Assembly (NCBI RefSeq): GCF_002116905.1
Contig: NZ_CP015118.1
Coordinates: 3,906,001 to 3,970,000 of the forward strand
Direction of reading: 5' to 3'
From: Piscinibacter gummiphilus
GTDB lineage: Bacteria; Pseudomonadota; Gammaproteobacteria; Burkholderiales; Burkholderiaceae_C
Length of the DNA stretch: 64,000 bases
The first letter of the stretch is position 1, and each line of letters opens with the position of its first letter. Below the pieces are notes generated by a model that saw only the letters and a program-made list of their open reading frames with translations, had not been told where the DNA came from and made no database searches. Below are positions 41,657 through 51,654 of the stretch, piece after piece. The position numbers and the translations under genes were made by a program.

Positions 41657-43477
41657 TCACCCCACGCAGGTCTTGTTCTTCCCGGTGCGCTTGGCTTCGT
41701 AGAGCGCCTCGTCGGCCCGCTCGAGCGCCACCTCGATGCGCTCGCCCACGCGGTAGGCCGTCACGCCCGCCGAGAAGGTGACGAACACCTGCTTGGACTC
41801 GTGCATGAACAGGCTGCCGGTCAGCGAACGCTGCAGGCGGGTGAGGATCTGTTCGCCCTCGTCGAGCGGGGTGTCGGGCAGCAGCACGACGAACTCCTCG
41901 CCACCGTAGCGCGCGACGAGGTCGGTGGGGCGCAGGGCCTTGCTGACGGCGGCGGCGAGCGACTTCAGGGCCATGTCGCCGGCCGCGTGGCCCAGGTCGT
42001 CGTTCAGGCGCTTGAAGTTGTCGACGTCGAGCAGGCCGATGGACAGCGGCGCGCCCGAGCGTTCGAGGCGCGCGCGTTCGGCGTCGAACGCCTGCATCAG
42101 GCCACGCCGGTTGGCGATCTGCGTGAGCTGGTCGGTGGAGACCTCCTGCGAGAGGCGGCGCAGTTCGGTCTCGAGTTCCACCACCCGCTCGGACAGGCCG
42201 GTGGCCCGCGCATGTTCGTACTGCAGTCGACCCTGGGCCTGCTGCACGAGGGTCTGCACGGTGCGGCTCTCGGAGACCATCTCACGCACCACACCCGCCA
42301 GGCTCTCCAGCGAGTCGGCCTTCTCGATCACGCCGGCGTACTTGCCGAGGCTCTCATGGAAGCGGCCGGTCTGCGAGCCCAGTTCGCCCAGCTCGCTGAG
42401 CATCTGGTTGATGAGCGCCTTCAGCGCGTCGCGGGCCTGGCCGCGCTCCACGCGCAGCGCCTGCTGGCGTTCGCGGGTGTTGTCGAGCATCTCGCTCACC
42501 GAGCGGATGCTGCGCGCGGTGAGGCCGAACTCGATCTCCTGCGACATCGCGTCGACCTGGCCCTGCGCCCAGCTGTCATCCTCGGCGAGTTCGGCGAGGC
42601 TCGACGTGAGCTGCTTGCACAGGCCCGAGAGCTGGTCGATCAGGTGGTGGCGGTGCTGCAGCACGCGGTTGGCGCGGGCGCACAGCTGGTCCATCGCATC
42701 GGACTGCGCGGGCGTGGGGCCCTGCTCGAAGATGCGGCCGGTGAGCTGCAGCAGTTCCTCGGACAGTTCGATGCTGGGCGAAGGCGGGGGTGGCAGGGCC
42801 TGCAGCACGCTGCCGCCGAGGCTGCCGACGAGGCGCTGCCAGATGGGCGCGGTGTCGTCGGCGACCACGTCTCGGCCGAGGTGGATGGGTTCGAACGCCG
42901 GCGCGTCGAGCTGCGACGGCACGGTACGCGGGTGGTCGTCGAGCGGGGCGGCGTCGGTCTCGACGTTCTCGTCGGGCGTGTCGGTCTCCCAGCCGATCAC
43001 CAGCTGGCCGAGGCGCTGCTGCAGCCGGCGCGGGTCGCTGCGGGTGCTCGACAGCACGCGGGCGAGGCTGTCCTTCTTGCGGGCGCTGGTCCACTGGCGG
43101 CCGCCCTGCTGGACACCGCGCACGATGCGGTCGATCAGGTCGGCGAGCGCCCCCCCCTGCTGCGCCAGGCCGGGCTGCTGGCCCACGAGGCGTTCGGCGT
43201 CCTCCCACAGCCCGTGCTGCAGGGCGTTCTTGAGTTCGCCGCGGGTCTCGGCCTCGCTCGCGGGCAGGGCCCGGGCGAGCAGCGCGTCGATCGCCGGCAA
43301 GGCTGCGACGGGCAGCACGGCCGGGGCGGCGCCGCCGGCTTCCAGCTGGTAGGCCCGGGCGTAGTTCTCGGGGGTGGGTTCGAGCTTCTCGAGGGCCAGG
43401 CGGCGCAACGCGGCCTTGGCCAGTTGCGGGGCATCGGGTTGTGCGGCTCGCGGGGAGGCTGCGCGGGTCGAGTCCAT
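41657..43477 (-). CDS. GGDEF diguanylate cyclase
   Basis: A 606-residue cytosolic protein. The first 430 residues are helical and probably coiled-coil with no named sensor domain. The C-terminal GGDEF domain has DNFKRLNDDLGHAAGD, inhibitory I-site RPTD five residues before ARYGGEEF (active-site GGEEF), so it should make c-di-GMP and be product-inhibited. 63 bases downstream of the REC-GGDEF-EAL gene on the same strand, probably in one signalling operon. Confidence 0.92.
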   Translation of the reverse strand: MDSTRAASPRAAQPDAPQLAKAALRRLALEKLEPTPENYARAYQLEAGGAAPAVLPVAALPAIDALLARALPASEAETRGELKNALQHGLWEDAERLVGQQPGLAQQGGALADLIDRIVRGVQQGGRQWTSARKKDSLARVLSSTRSDPRRLQQRLGQLVIGWETDTPDENVETDAAPLDDHPRTVPSQLDAPAFEPIHLGRDVVADDTAPIWQRLVGSLGGSVLQALPPPPSPSIELSEELLQLTGRIFEQGPTPAQSDAMDQLCARANRVLQHRHHLIDQLSGLCKQLTSSLAELAEDDSWAQGQVDAMSQEIEFGLTARSIRSVSEMLDNTRERQQALRVERGQARDALKALINQMLSELGELGSQTGRFHESLGKYAGVIEKADSLESLAGVVREMVSESRTVQTLVQQAQGRLQYEHARATGLSERVVELETELRRLSQEVSTDQLTQIANRRGLMQAFDAERARLERSGAPLSIGLLDVDNFKRLNDDLGHAAGDMALKSLAAAVSKALRPTDLVARYGGEEFVVLLPDTPLDEGEQILTRLQRSLTGSLFMHESKQVFVTFSAGVTAYRVGERIEVALERADEALYEAKRTGKNKTCVG

Positions 43478-43540
43478 CGGGGCGGGAGGTGTCGCAGGAG
43501 CGCGCTTTCGCGCGGGGTGGAACGGTGTCGGTGGAGCGGA

Positions 43541-45814
43541 TCAGCCCGGCGGGTTGTTGAAGCGGGCGCTGCGGGCCTCCGCGATGGAACGGAGGGCGTC
43601 GGCGGCCTCCGCTTCGTCGACGTTGACGATCCAGGGCGCCTTGCGCGGCAGCACGGTCTGCTGCAACCACTGCTCGAGCACGTCGGGCGGCTGGGCCTTG
43701 CTGAACAGGAAGCCCTGCATCACCCCGCAGCCGAGGCGGTGCAGCACTTCCATCTGGCGCATGTTCTCGACGCCCTCGGCGATCACCCGCAGGCCGAGCG
43801 AGCGGGCGAGCGCGATGATGGCGGTGACCACGGCCGAACTCTGCGGCGTCATGCCGAGGTCGCGCACGAAGGAGCGGTCGATCTTGAGTTCGCTGATGGG
43901 CAGCGTGGTGAGGTACGCGAGCGACGAGTAGCCGGTGCCGAAGTCGTCGATGGAGATTTCCACGCCGATCTCGTTCAGGCGGTGCAGCGACGGGATGACG
44001 TTCTGCAGGTCCTTCATCAGGCCCGTCTCGGTGATCTCGAGTTCGATCACGCGGTGCGGCACGCCGTACGTGGTCACGGCCTGGTGGATGTTCTCGACGA
44101 GGTCGGTGCGCTCGAACAGCCGGTTGGGCAGGTTGACGGCGATGGAGTCGGAGAACCCGAAGTTGTCCTGCCAGATGCGCGCCTGGCGGGCGGCCTCGCG
44201 GATGGCCCATTCGCTCAGCGGGATGATGAGGCCGGTTTCCTCGGCGAGCGGGATGAAGTCGCCCGGGGGCACCAGCGTGTTGCCACGCTGCCAGCGCATC
44301 AGCGCCTCGACGCCCACCATGCGCGCGCCGCGCACGTCGATCTTGGGCTGGTAGTGCAGCACCATCTCGTTGCGTTCGATGGCCTTGTGCAGCGCGCTCT
44401 CGAGTTCGAGCTTCTCGCGGCCCTTGCCGGCCAGCGCCGGCCGGTACAGCAGCGCCGCGTTGCGCCCCTGCGCCTTGACCGAGTACATGGCCACGTCGGA
44501 GTTGCGCATCAGGTCGGCGACGGAGTTGCCGTCGCGCGGGAACATCGCGATGCCCACGCTGGCCGTGACGAAACACTCCTGGCCGCCCACGAAGATGGGT
44601 TCGCGCATCACGTCGAGGATGCGGTCGGCCACGCGTTCGGCGTCGGTCTCGTCGGTGACCTCGGGCAGCAGCGCCACGAACTCGTCGCCGCCCAGCCGGC
44701 CCACGGCCTCGAGCGTGCGGTGCGAGCGCGAGCCCATGGCCTCGATGGAGCTTTCCATCACCTGGTCGGAGTGGCGCACGCACGAGCGCAGGCGGCGCGA
44801 CACTTCCATCAGCAGCTCGTCGCCGGCGCCGTGGCCCAGGGTGTCGTTGATGATCTTGAAGCGGTCCAGGTCGATCAGCAGCAGCGCGACCGGGTGGTTC
44901 AGGCGGCGCGCGTGTTCGAGGGCCCGCTCGGCGCGCCAGATCAGCTGGCGGCGGTTGGGCAGGCCGGTGAGCGCGTCGAAGTTGGCGAGGTGCCTGATCT
45001 TGTCTTCGGCCATGCGCCGGTCGGTCACGTCCTGCACGATGCCGGTGTAGCCCGACATGTTCCCGTGTTCGTTGAACTCGGGCTCGGCCTCGACGTGGAT
45101 GATGCGCTGCTGCCGGCCGTCGGGCAGCGTGACCGGGATGTCGGTGGCCAGCACCGAGCTGTGCCGCAGCACCTCGTGCACCACCATCATGAAGCCGTCG
45201 CGGTCGTCGGGCGGGATCATGCGCAGCACCTCGCGCATGCTCGGCGAGTCGCCGGCGCCCATGCCGAAGACGCGAAGGCCTTCCAGCGAGAAGATGGGGC
45301 TGCCCTGCCCGCGGCGCCAGTCGAAGCTGCCCATGCGCGCCAGGTCCTGCGCGCGGGCGAGCTTGCTCTTGCTGCGTTCCAGTTCGAGGCGGGTGCGGGA
45401 GGAGCGAAGCAGGTAGCGCAGGCGCCCGGCCAGCAGGCTCCACTGGGTGGACTTGACGAAGAAGTCGGTGGCGCCGGCCTCGTACGCGCGGGTGATGGAG
45501 GCGTCGTCGTCGAGGCCCGTGAGCATCAGCACCGGCAGGGACTCGAAGCCCGGCAGGTTGCGCAGTTCGTGACAGGTCTGGAAGCCGTCGAGGCCCGGCA
45601 TCAGGGCGTCGAGCACGACGACGTCGGGCAGCCAGTCGGCGAGGAGCTGGATGGCCCGCTCGCCACTGGTGGCTTCGGTAATGGAAAACCCTCGCTCGCG
45701 CAGCGCGATGGCGGTCAGCAGGAGGTTGACTTCGTCGTCGTCGACCAGCAGCACGCGCGGCTGGACCAACGGATCGTCATCCACCAACGCGGCGCTGGAG
45801 GTCATGTCAGGCAT
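43541..45814 (-). CDS. REC-PAS-GGDEF-EAL c-di-GMP signalling protein
   Basis: A 757-residue protein: REC (RVLLVDDDEVN, phospho-acceptor Asp69 in VVVLDALMP), PAS/PAC (about 150-275, ending YTGIVQDVTDRRMAE), GGDEF (DLDRFKIINDTLGHGAGD, then GRLGGDEF) and EAL (VGVEALMRW, IDDFGTGYSSLAYL, AEGVE). Both catalytic motifs look intact. Unusually, some 20 residues separate the RHSD I-site position from GGDEF. Its start overlaps the end of the hybrid kinase gene by eight bases, so that kinase may phosphorylate this REC domain. Confidence 0.92.
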   Translation of the reverse strand: MPDMTSSAALVDDDPLVQPRVLLVDDDEVNLLLTAIALRERGFSITEATSGERAIQLLADWLPDVVVLDALMPGLDGFQTCHELRNLPGFESLPVLMLTGLDDDASITRAYEAGATDFFVKSTQWSLLAGRLRYLLRSSRTRLELERSKSKLARAQDLARMGSFDWRRGQGSPIFSLEGLRVFGMGAGDSPSMREVLRMIPPDDRDGFMMVVHEVLRHSSVLATDIPVTLPDGRQQRIIHVEAEPEFNEHGNMSGYTGIVQDVTDRRMAEDKIRHLANFDALTGLPNRRQLIWRAERALEHARRLNHPVALLLIDLDRFKIINDTLGHGAGDELLMEVSRRLRSCVRHSDQVMESSIEAMGSRSHRTLEAVGRLGGDEFVALLPEVTDETDAERVADRILDVMREPIFVGGQECFVTASVGIAMFPRDGNSVADLMRNSDVAMYSVKAQGRNAALLYRPALAGKGREKLELESALHKAIERNEMVLHYQPKIDVRGARMVGVEALMRWQRGNTLVPPGDFIPLAEETGLIIPLSEWAIREAARQARIWQDNFGFSDSIAVNLPNRLFERTDLVENIHQAVTTYGVPHRVIELEITETGLMKDLQNVIPSLHRLNEIGVEISIDDFGTGYSSLAYLTTLPISELKIDRSFVRDLGMTPQSSAVVTAIIALARSLGLRVIAEGVENMRQMEVLHRLGCGVMQGFLFSKAQPPDVLEQWLQQTVLPRKAPWIVNVDEAEAADALRSIAEARSARFNNPPG

Positions 45815-48800
45815 TCAGCATGCGTTTCAGTGCGGCGCGGACGACCTCGACCTCGGCCGTGAGCTGGGCCACTCGTTCGTCCATGCCATCGGACAGACCC
45901 TGTCGGGCCATGGTTTCGATTTCGGCGCACATCTTCGACAGCTTAACGGCTCCCATGCTGGCTGACGAAGATTTTAAGGTGTGGGAAACGTGGCGAATGC
46001 CCGCCAGTTCGTTCGATTGCAACGCTTCCTGCAGTTGGGGCATCAGCCGGGCGACCGACGTCTCGAAGGCGGACACCACCCGCTCCATCAGGCGGTTCTC
46101 GCCGGTGGGGTCGAGTTCGCGCAACCGCTCGAGGGCCTGGGCGTCGAGCACGTCCGTCCCCGCGGCCGCGGCGGGGGCCGGCGCGGCGCCTCCGCCCGAG
46201 GGGGCGGATTCGGCGGGTGCCGAAGGTCTGAGGTGTTGGATCAGCATGGCGAGCAGTTGACTTTGACGAAACGGTTTGGACAGATAGCCATCGAACCCCA
46301 GCCCGAGAAAGCGCGCTTCGTCGCCTTCCAGGGCGTTGGCCGTGACCGCGATCACCGGCGTGCCCGTCGGTGTGACAAACGAGAACCTCCGGGTCTTGCC
46401 CTGGCGGAACCAGCTGAGCGCCTCGACCCCGTCCATCCCGGGCATCTGGATGTCCATCAGCACGAGGTCGAAGCGGGTCTCGCACAGGGCACGCAGCCCC
46501 GCCAGTCCGCTGGCACACACCTGGACACGGCAACCGAGCGCCCGCAACATCTGCCCGATCACCTCCTGGTTCACCACATTGTCCTCGACGACGAGGATGT
46601 GGGCATTCAGCCGGGGCGTCAACCGGGGCACGTCGGCCCGGCCGGCCGACACGGCGAGCACGCTCTGCCGCAATTCAGCCTTGCGCACGGGCTTCGAGAG
46701 GAAGCGGTCGTAGCCGCATTCGTAGGCCACACGCACGTCGTCGGGCGACGAGGTGGACGACAGCAGGATCAGCTTGAGGTCGGGGTGCCGGCCGTCGGCC
46801 CGCACGGCGCGGGCGAGCCCGAGGCCGTCGACGCGGGGCATGTGCATGTCGACCAGGGCCAGGTCGAAGCGCGGGTCCACGGCGGTGTGACCGCCCAGGA
46901 TGTCGAGCGCCTGGCGGCCGTCGGTGGCGATGATCACCTGCATGCCCCACGCGCGCAGCATGTTGTCGAGCACGACCCGGTTGGTCTCGAGGTCGTCGAC
47001 CACCAGCACGCGCAGCGCCGGCATGGTCACGAGGTCGGCATGGTGCGACGCGGCCTCGCCCTCGACGACGCCGAAGGGCAGCGCGAAGATGAACTGCGAG
47101 CCCTGCCCCGGCCGGCTCTGCACCTCGATGTGCCCGCCCATCAGTTCGACGAGCTGCTTGCTGATCGTGAGCCCGAGTCCCGTGCCGCCGTAACGGCGGG
47201 ACATGCCCATGCTGCCCTGCATGAAGGCGCTGAACAGGCGCGGCAGCATGTCGGCCTCGATGCCGATGCCGGTGTCGCGCACGATGAACTCGAAGAGGTT
47301 GTCGGGGCCGTCGGCGCGGCGGCGCACCTCCACGGCCACCTCGCCCTGTTCGGTGAACTTGATGGCGTTGGCGACGAGGTTGGTCAGCACCTGGCGCAGC
47401 CGCAGCGGGTCGCCGTTGAGCACGGACGGCAGGCCGTCGGCCTCGCGGAAGCTCAGTTCGAGGCCCTTTTCATGCGCGCGGGGCGCCAGCAGCTCCAGCG
47501 TGTCCTCGACGACGCCCCGCATCTCGAAGTCGATGTGGGCGACGTCGAGCCGGCCGGCCTCGATCTTCGAGAAGTCGAGGATGTCGTTGATGATCTCGAG
47601 CAGCGACTCGCCCGAGCGGTACACCGCCTGCACGAAGCGCCGCTGCTTGTCCGACAGCGCCGTGCCCAGCAGCAGCTCGGTCATGCCGAGGATGCCGTTC
47701 ATCGGCGTGCGGATCTCGTGGCTCATGTTCGCCATGAACTGGCTCTTGGCCTGGCTCGCCGACTCGGCGGCGTCGCGCGCGGACTGCAGTTCGAGCTGCC
47801 GCAGGCGTTCGTCGGTGACGTCGGAGATCAGGCCGTACACGCGGATCTCGCCGTCGGGCATGCGCCGCGAGCGCGTGCGCGCGCGCAGCCAGCGCAGGCC
47901 CTTGGTCGGGTGTTCGGCGCGGTAGCTGATGTCGGTGGGTTCCAGGCGCTCCTCGGCGGTGAAGCGCTGGCGCATCAGCACCATGTCGTCCGGGTGCATG
48001 TTCTGCAGGAACGTGCGGGTGCCGTTCACGAGGCCCTCGCGGGTCGCGTCCCAGCCGTCGTCGCGGCCGCGGGTGGAGAGGAAGTGGAACTTCGTGCGCT
48101 GCGTGTTCGTCACGAACAGCACGTCGTCCATCGATTCGGCGAACTCGCGGAAGCGGCGCTCGGACTCCTGCAGGTCGCGGTCGGCCCGTCGCTCGAGGGT
48201 GATGTCGCGGGCGAGCGCGATCAGCCAGCGCGGCGTGCCGTCGGGCCGCCGCAGCGCGACGTGGCGCAGGTTGATGATGCGGCGGGTGTCGCCCGCTTCG
48301 AGTTCCAGGTCGGCCTCGACCGAGACGGGCTCGGCCAGCGCCCGGTCCATCGCCGCGGCGCCGAGGTCGGCGGGGGCGCCGGGGAACGCCTCGGCCATGG
48401 TCTTGCCGCGCACGTCGTCGCGGCGCAGGCCCAGTTCCTGTTCGGCGCGCAGGTTCAGGTGGAGGATGCGGCGCTCGACGGCGTCGAACACGAACAGGCC
48501 CACCGGCAGCTGCTCGACCAGCGCGTGAAGGAATTCACGCTCGGCATCGGTCTCGGGTGGCGACGCCCAGCCATCGGCATGGCGGTCGGCCACCGCGCCC
48601 AGGTGCAGGCGGATCGTCTCGAGTACCTCGGACAGGCCACCGGCACCGGGGTCCGGCGCGACACCCGACACCACCAGGACCGCCATCGCGTGCCCGTGGT
48701 GGGCCACGGGCAGGTGCAGCACGTGGCGGCCCTCGCCCTCGGATTCGGTCACGATCTTCAGGTCGCAGAGCGCACGGCCGGCCGCGCTGCGGCGGTCGAG

Positions 48801-49055
48801 CGGCTGGCACTCGGCGGACGCCGGGTCGGCGGGATCGGCCGCGAAGTCGAGGCAGTCGATGCGGTCGGCCTCGAACCGGCGCACGCGCAGCACACGGACG
48901 TGCCGCGCCGGCAGGTGCTGCACCAGCAGCCGTCCCGCCTCGCCCAGCAGTTCGCCCGGGTCGGTGAGGCGGGCAGCGGCACGCACCACGTCATGCAACA
49001 GCGCCAGCCACCGGCTGGCATCGTCCTCGACGGTTCGGAACGGGGATTCGGACAT
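45807..49055 (-). CDS. Hybrid sensor histidine kinase with two REC domains and Hpt
   Basis: A 1082-residue cytosolic kinase: GAF-like N-terminus (about 10-165), two PAS domains (about 170-295 and 300-420), HisKA (MSHEIRTPMNG, His446), HATPase (NAIKFTEQG, DTGIGI, GGTGLGLTISKQL), REC1 (Asp736 in LVDMHMP), REC2 (Asp868 in LMDIQMP) and C-terminal Hpt (SHTLKSSSASMG, His1025). This is a complete phosphorelay in one chain, of the BarA/GacS-like build. ATG 49055 was chosen because an upstream reading (49136) is not domain-like. Coupled to the REC-GGDEF-EAL gene. Confidence 0.93.
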   Translation of the reverse strand: MSESPFRTVEDDASRWLALLHDVVRAAARLTDPGELLGEAGRLLVQHLPARHVRVLRVRRFEADRIDCLDFAADPADPASAECQPLDRRSAAGRALCDLKIVTESEGEGRHVLHLPVAHHGHAMAVLVVSGVAPDPGAGGLSEVLETIRLHLGAVADRHADGWASPPETDAEREFLHALVEQLPVGLFVFDAVERRILHLNLRAEQELGLRRDDVRGKTMAEAFPGAPADLGAAAMDRALAEPVSVEADLELEAGDTRRIINLRHVALRRPDGTPRWLIALARDITLERRADRDLQESERRFREFAESMDDVLFVTNTQRTKFHFLSTRGRDDGWDATREGLVNGTRTFLQNMHPDDMVLMRQRFTAEERLEPTDISYRAEHPTKGLRWLRARTRSRRMPDGEIRVYGLISDVTDERLRQLELQSARDAAESASQAKSQFMANMSHEIRTPMNGILGMTELLLGTALSDKQRRFVQAVYRSGESLLEIINDILDFSKIEAGRLDVAHIDFEMRGVVEDTLELLAPRAHEKGLELSFREADGLPSVLNGDPLRLRQVLTNLVANAIKFTEQGEVAVEVRRRADGPDNLFEFIVRDTGIGIEADMLPRLFSAFMQGSMGMSRRYGGTGLGLTISKQLVELMGGHIEVQSRPGQGSQFIFALPFGVVEGEAASHHADLVTMPALRVLVVDDLETNRVVLDNMLRAWGMQVIIATDGRQALDILGGHTAVDPRFDLALVDMHMPRVDGLGLARAVRADGRHPDLKLILLSSTSSPDDVRVAYECGYDRFLSKPVRKAELRQSVLAVSAGRADVPRLTPRLNAHILVVEDNVVNQEVIGQMLRALGCRVQVCASGLAGLRALCETRFDLVLMDIQMPGMDGVEALSWFRQGKTRRFSFVTPTGTPVIAVTANALEGDEARFLGLGFDGYLSKPFRQSQLLAMLIQHLRPSAPAESAPSGGGAAPAPAAAAGTDVLDAQALERLRELDPTGENRLMERVVSAFETSVARLMPQLQEALQSNELAGIRHVSHTLKSSSASMGAVKLSKMCAEIETMARQGLSDGMDERVAQLTAEVEVVRAALKRMLNA

Positions 49056-49204
49056 CGGGGACTCTGGACGGGGGATTCGATGGTGGCCCGGGCGCGCCTG
49101 GGACGCGTTCTTCGTACTGTATTCGGTCGTACGCACGAAAACTTGAGTCCAACGTCACGCCCGCGGCCATCGAAGGTGTGCAGCAGGTACTTACAATCGA
49201 TTCG

Positions 49205-50806
49205 ATGACTCGCGCCTCGCTGCCTCCTGCGGTACCACGCGCCAGCCCGCTGCGGCTGGCGGGCGCCGCGACGGCCTTGGTGTTGGCGTGCGGTTCGGTC
49301 CACGCGCAGTCCGCCCCGGCCCCCTCGCCGTCGGTCGCACCCCTCGTCGCGCTGCTGGCCCTCGTGCTCGCCCTCGCGCTCCTGCTGTGGGGCCTGCGCG
49401 CCCACCGGCGCACGGCCGCCCTCGCCGACGACCTGCAGCGCAGCCGCGCCGAGCAGCACGCGATGCGCGGCGTGCTCGACGTGTGGCAGTGGCGCAGCGA
49501 CGCCCAGCACCGCCTCGTCGAATGGCGCGCGCCCGCACTGCCCTCGGCCCACGGCCCGGCGCTGCGCCTGGGTGCCAGGCTGACCGACCTCTTCGCCGGC
49601 GGGTCGACGATGGCCTCGCTGCAGTCCCGCCTCGACCTGCAGGCGCCGATGCAGGGCTACCGTGTGAACCTCGCCCCGGGCGCCGCCGCACAGGCCGCGT
49701 CGTACCTGCTGCATGCCCAGCCGTTGCTCGATCCGTCGGGCCAGTTCGCCGGCTACGTCGGCACCGCGCGCTCAGTCAACGACGGCGTGACCTCGCTGCT
49801 GACCGACGTGCTGATGGCCCTGCCCTCCCCCGTGCTTCGCGTCGCGTTGCCCACCCGCGGCCAGCCGCCGCGGCTCCTGAAGCACAACCCGGCGAGCCAG
49901 GCGTGGATCCTGCCGCCGCCGCCCGAACGCGAACCCGACTGGGACGACGTGCTCAAGGGCGTGCCCGGCGCGCTCAAGCCCGTGCTGGAACAGGCCGTCG
50001 CCCGGCCGCCCGACACGCCCGTCGACGCGCCCGAGGGCTGGAACCTGCGCGTGCACCGCATCCCCTGCGCCCAGCCCGGGTTGCCCGAGGAAGTGCTGCT
50101 CGTGTTCCAGCGCGCTTCCGCCCCGGCCCCGGTGGAGCCGCCGTCGGACGATTCGGAGTCGTTCAGCTACACCGTCTCGCACGACCTGCGTGCGCCCATC
50201 CGCGTGGTCGAGGGCTTCACGAAGATCGTCAAGGAAGACTACGGCCACGCCCTCGACCGCGTGGGCAACGACCACCTCGACCGCGTGCTGGGCGCCGCCG
50301 CGCGCATGAACAGCATGATCGACTCGCTGCTCGCGCTGTCGCAGCTGTCGTCGCGGCCCCTCTCGCGCCAGCCGGTGAACATGTCGATGCTGGCCGGCTA
50401 CATCATCGACGACCTGCGCCGCCAGTCGCCCGACCGCGACGTCGAGGTGCACATCGAGCCCGGCCTGCAGTGCCACGGCGATGCCACGCTGCTGCGCGTG
50501 GTGCTCGAGAACCTGCTCGGCAACGCGTGGAAGTACACCGGCAAATGCCGCGTGGGGCGCATCTGGATGGAACGCAGCGAACACGAGGGCCGCCCGGCCA
50601 TCACGGTGCGTGACAACGGGGCCGGGTTCGACATGCGCTTCGCCGACCGGCTGTTCGGGGTGTTCCAGCGGCTGCACAGTGCCAATGACTTCCAGGGCAC
50701 CGGGATCGGCCTGGCGTCGGTGCGGCGCATCGTGCGCCGGCATGGCGGGGACATCTGGGCGGAAGCGGAAGTGGACCGCGGCGCCCGATTCCAGTTCTGG
50801 ATTTGA
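49205..50806 (+). CDS. Membrane sensor histidine kinase
   Basis: A 533-residue kinase with an N-terminal signal-anchor (LAGAATALVLACGSVHA) and a second hydrophobic helix (PLVALLALVLALALLLWGL). Two PAS-like segments precede HisKA (SYTVSHDLRAPIRVVEGF) and HATPase (LLGNAWKYTG, DNGAGFDMRFADRLFGVFQR, GTGIGLASVRRIV), similar to phytochrome-type kinase modules. Divergent from the hybrid kinase. No response regulator adjoins it on the same strand. Confidence 0.9.
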   Translation: MTRASLPPAVPRASPLRLAGAATALVLACGSVHAQSAPAPSPSVAPLVALLALVLALALLLWGLRAHRRTAALADDLQRSRAEQHAMRGVLDVWQWRSDAQHRLVEWRAPALPSAHGPALRLGARLTDLFAGGSTMASLQSRLDLQAPMQGYRVNLAPGAAAQAASYLLHAQPLLDPSGQFAGYVGTARSVNDGVTSLLTDVLMALPSPVLRVALPTRGQPPRLLKHNPASQAWILPPPPEREPDWDDVLKGVPGALKPVLEQAVARPPDTPVDAPEGWNLRVHRIPCAQPGLPEEVLLVFQRASAPAPVEPPSDDSESFSYTVSHDLRAPIRVVEGFTKIVKEDYGHALDRVGNDHLDRVLGAAARMNSMIDSLLALSQLSSRPLSRQPVNMSMLAGYIIDDLRRQSPDRDVEVHIEPGLQCHGDATLLRVVLENLLGNAWKYTGKCRVGRIWMERSEHEGRPAITVRDNGAGFDMRFADRLFGVFQRLHSANDFQGTGIGLASVRRIVRRHGGDIWAEAEVDRGARFQFWI

Positions 50807-50966
50807 TGTTGGCCCCCCAGTCGCTTGCGCTCCTGCCCCCGAGGGGCGCCACGGGTCGCCCGGGAGACCCGGGCTCGCGTGTGGCTTGAAGGGTCGGCGC
50901 CGCTACGCGCGCCTCTCCGCTTTCGCGTCCGCACTTCGGGGCATCGCTTCGCTCGCCCCGCGTCGT
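50807..50966. other. GC-rich intergenic region between convergent genes
   Basis: A 160-base gap between convergent stops. It begins GTTGGCCCCCCAGTCGCTTG and contains CGCTCCTGCCCCCGAGGGG, which I recall as a recurrent intergenic element in Burkholderiales. A perfect 7-bp hairpin GCCCGGG-AGA-CCCGGGC lies at 50858-50874 and may end transcription in both directions. No gene is visible. Confidence 0.4.
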
Positions 50967-51596
50967 TCAGCTGCTCAGAAGCTCGACCGCCTGCAGCAGG
51001 CGCTCGGCCTGTTCCTGGATGGAGCGCCCATCCGCCACCGCCAACCGCTGCAACCGCTCGTACGCCACCTTGCGCGACAGCGAATAGCGGTGCATCAGCA
51101 CCCCCACCGCCATGGGCACGGCCTGGGCCAGCACGTCGGCATCGGACGGCGCTGCCGGCTTCTCGGGGGCCGCGGGTGCCGCGCGCCCGCCGATCTTCGT
51201 GAAGGCGGCCTCGACCACCGGCACGATCTCGCGCACGTCGAGCGGCTTCACGAGGTAGGCCACGGCGCCGAGCGCCTTGACCTGGTTCACGGTGGCCTCG
51301 TCGGCGAAGGCCGAGAGGAACATGAAGGGCATCTGGCAGTAGTCGCGCAGGTACTCGGCCACGTCGAAGCCACTCATGCCTTCCATGCGGATGTCGAGCA
51401 GCGCCAGGTCGGGACGGTGCTGGCGCGCGAGAAGGATGGCGTCGTCGCCGTTGTCGGCGTCGAGGATTTCATACCCCGCTTGCGAAAGGCCGTGCGTGAG
51501 CGTGGCCAGCACGAGCCGGTCATCGTCGACCACGAGGATCTTGCCTTTGGGGCTCACGGAAGCATTCTCGGCGAGGAAGGAATGGGAAGGCAGCAC
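50967..51596 (-). CDS. Response regulator with ANTAR domain
   Basis: A 209-residue protein: REC domain (KILVVDDDRLVLATL, phospho-Asp in LALLDIRM, Lys in LVKPLDV), Ala/Pro-rich linker and a C-terminal ANTAR domain (LSRKVAYERLQRLAVADGRS). ANTAR proteins bind paired hexaloop hairpins in mRNA leaders and prevent termination. It lies 58 bases after a HisKA_2-type kinase, the usual partner. GTG at 51557 is an alternative start nearer the REC domain. Confidence 0.9.
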   Translation of the reverse strand: MLPSHSFLAENASVSPKGKILVVDDDRLVLATLTHGLSQAGYEILDADNGDDAILLARQHRPDLALLDIRMEGMSGFDVAEYLRDYCQMPFMFLSAFADEATVNQVKALGAVAYLVKPLDVREIVPVVEAAFTKIGGRAAPAAPEKPAAPSDADVLAQAVPMAVGVLMHRYSLSRKVAYERLQRLAVADGRSIQEQAERLLQAVELLSS

Positions 51597-51654
51597 CCCG
51601 GCATTGTGGCCCGGATGGCCCGCCCCAGGGGTCTCAAGGTGTGTGCGCCCCGCG

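Noticed and set aside
41525..45862. A 1445-residue plus-strand reading frame
   Set aside because: It is the mirror of the two GGDEF genes and half of it is LxHARxAVxLRxxA-like low-complexity translation with no domain.
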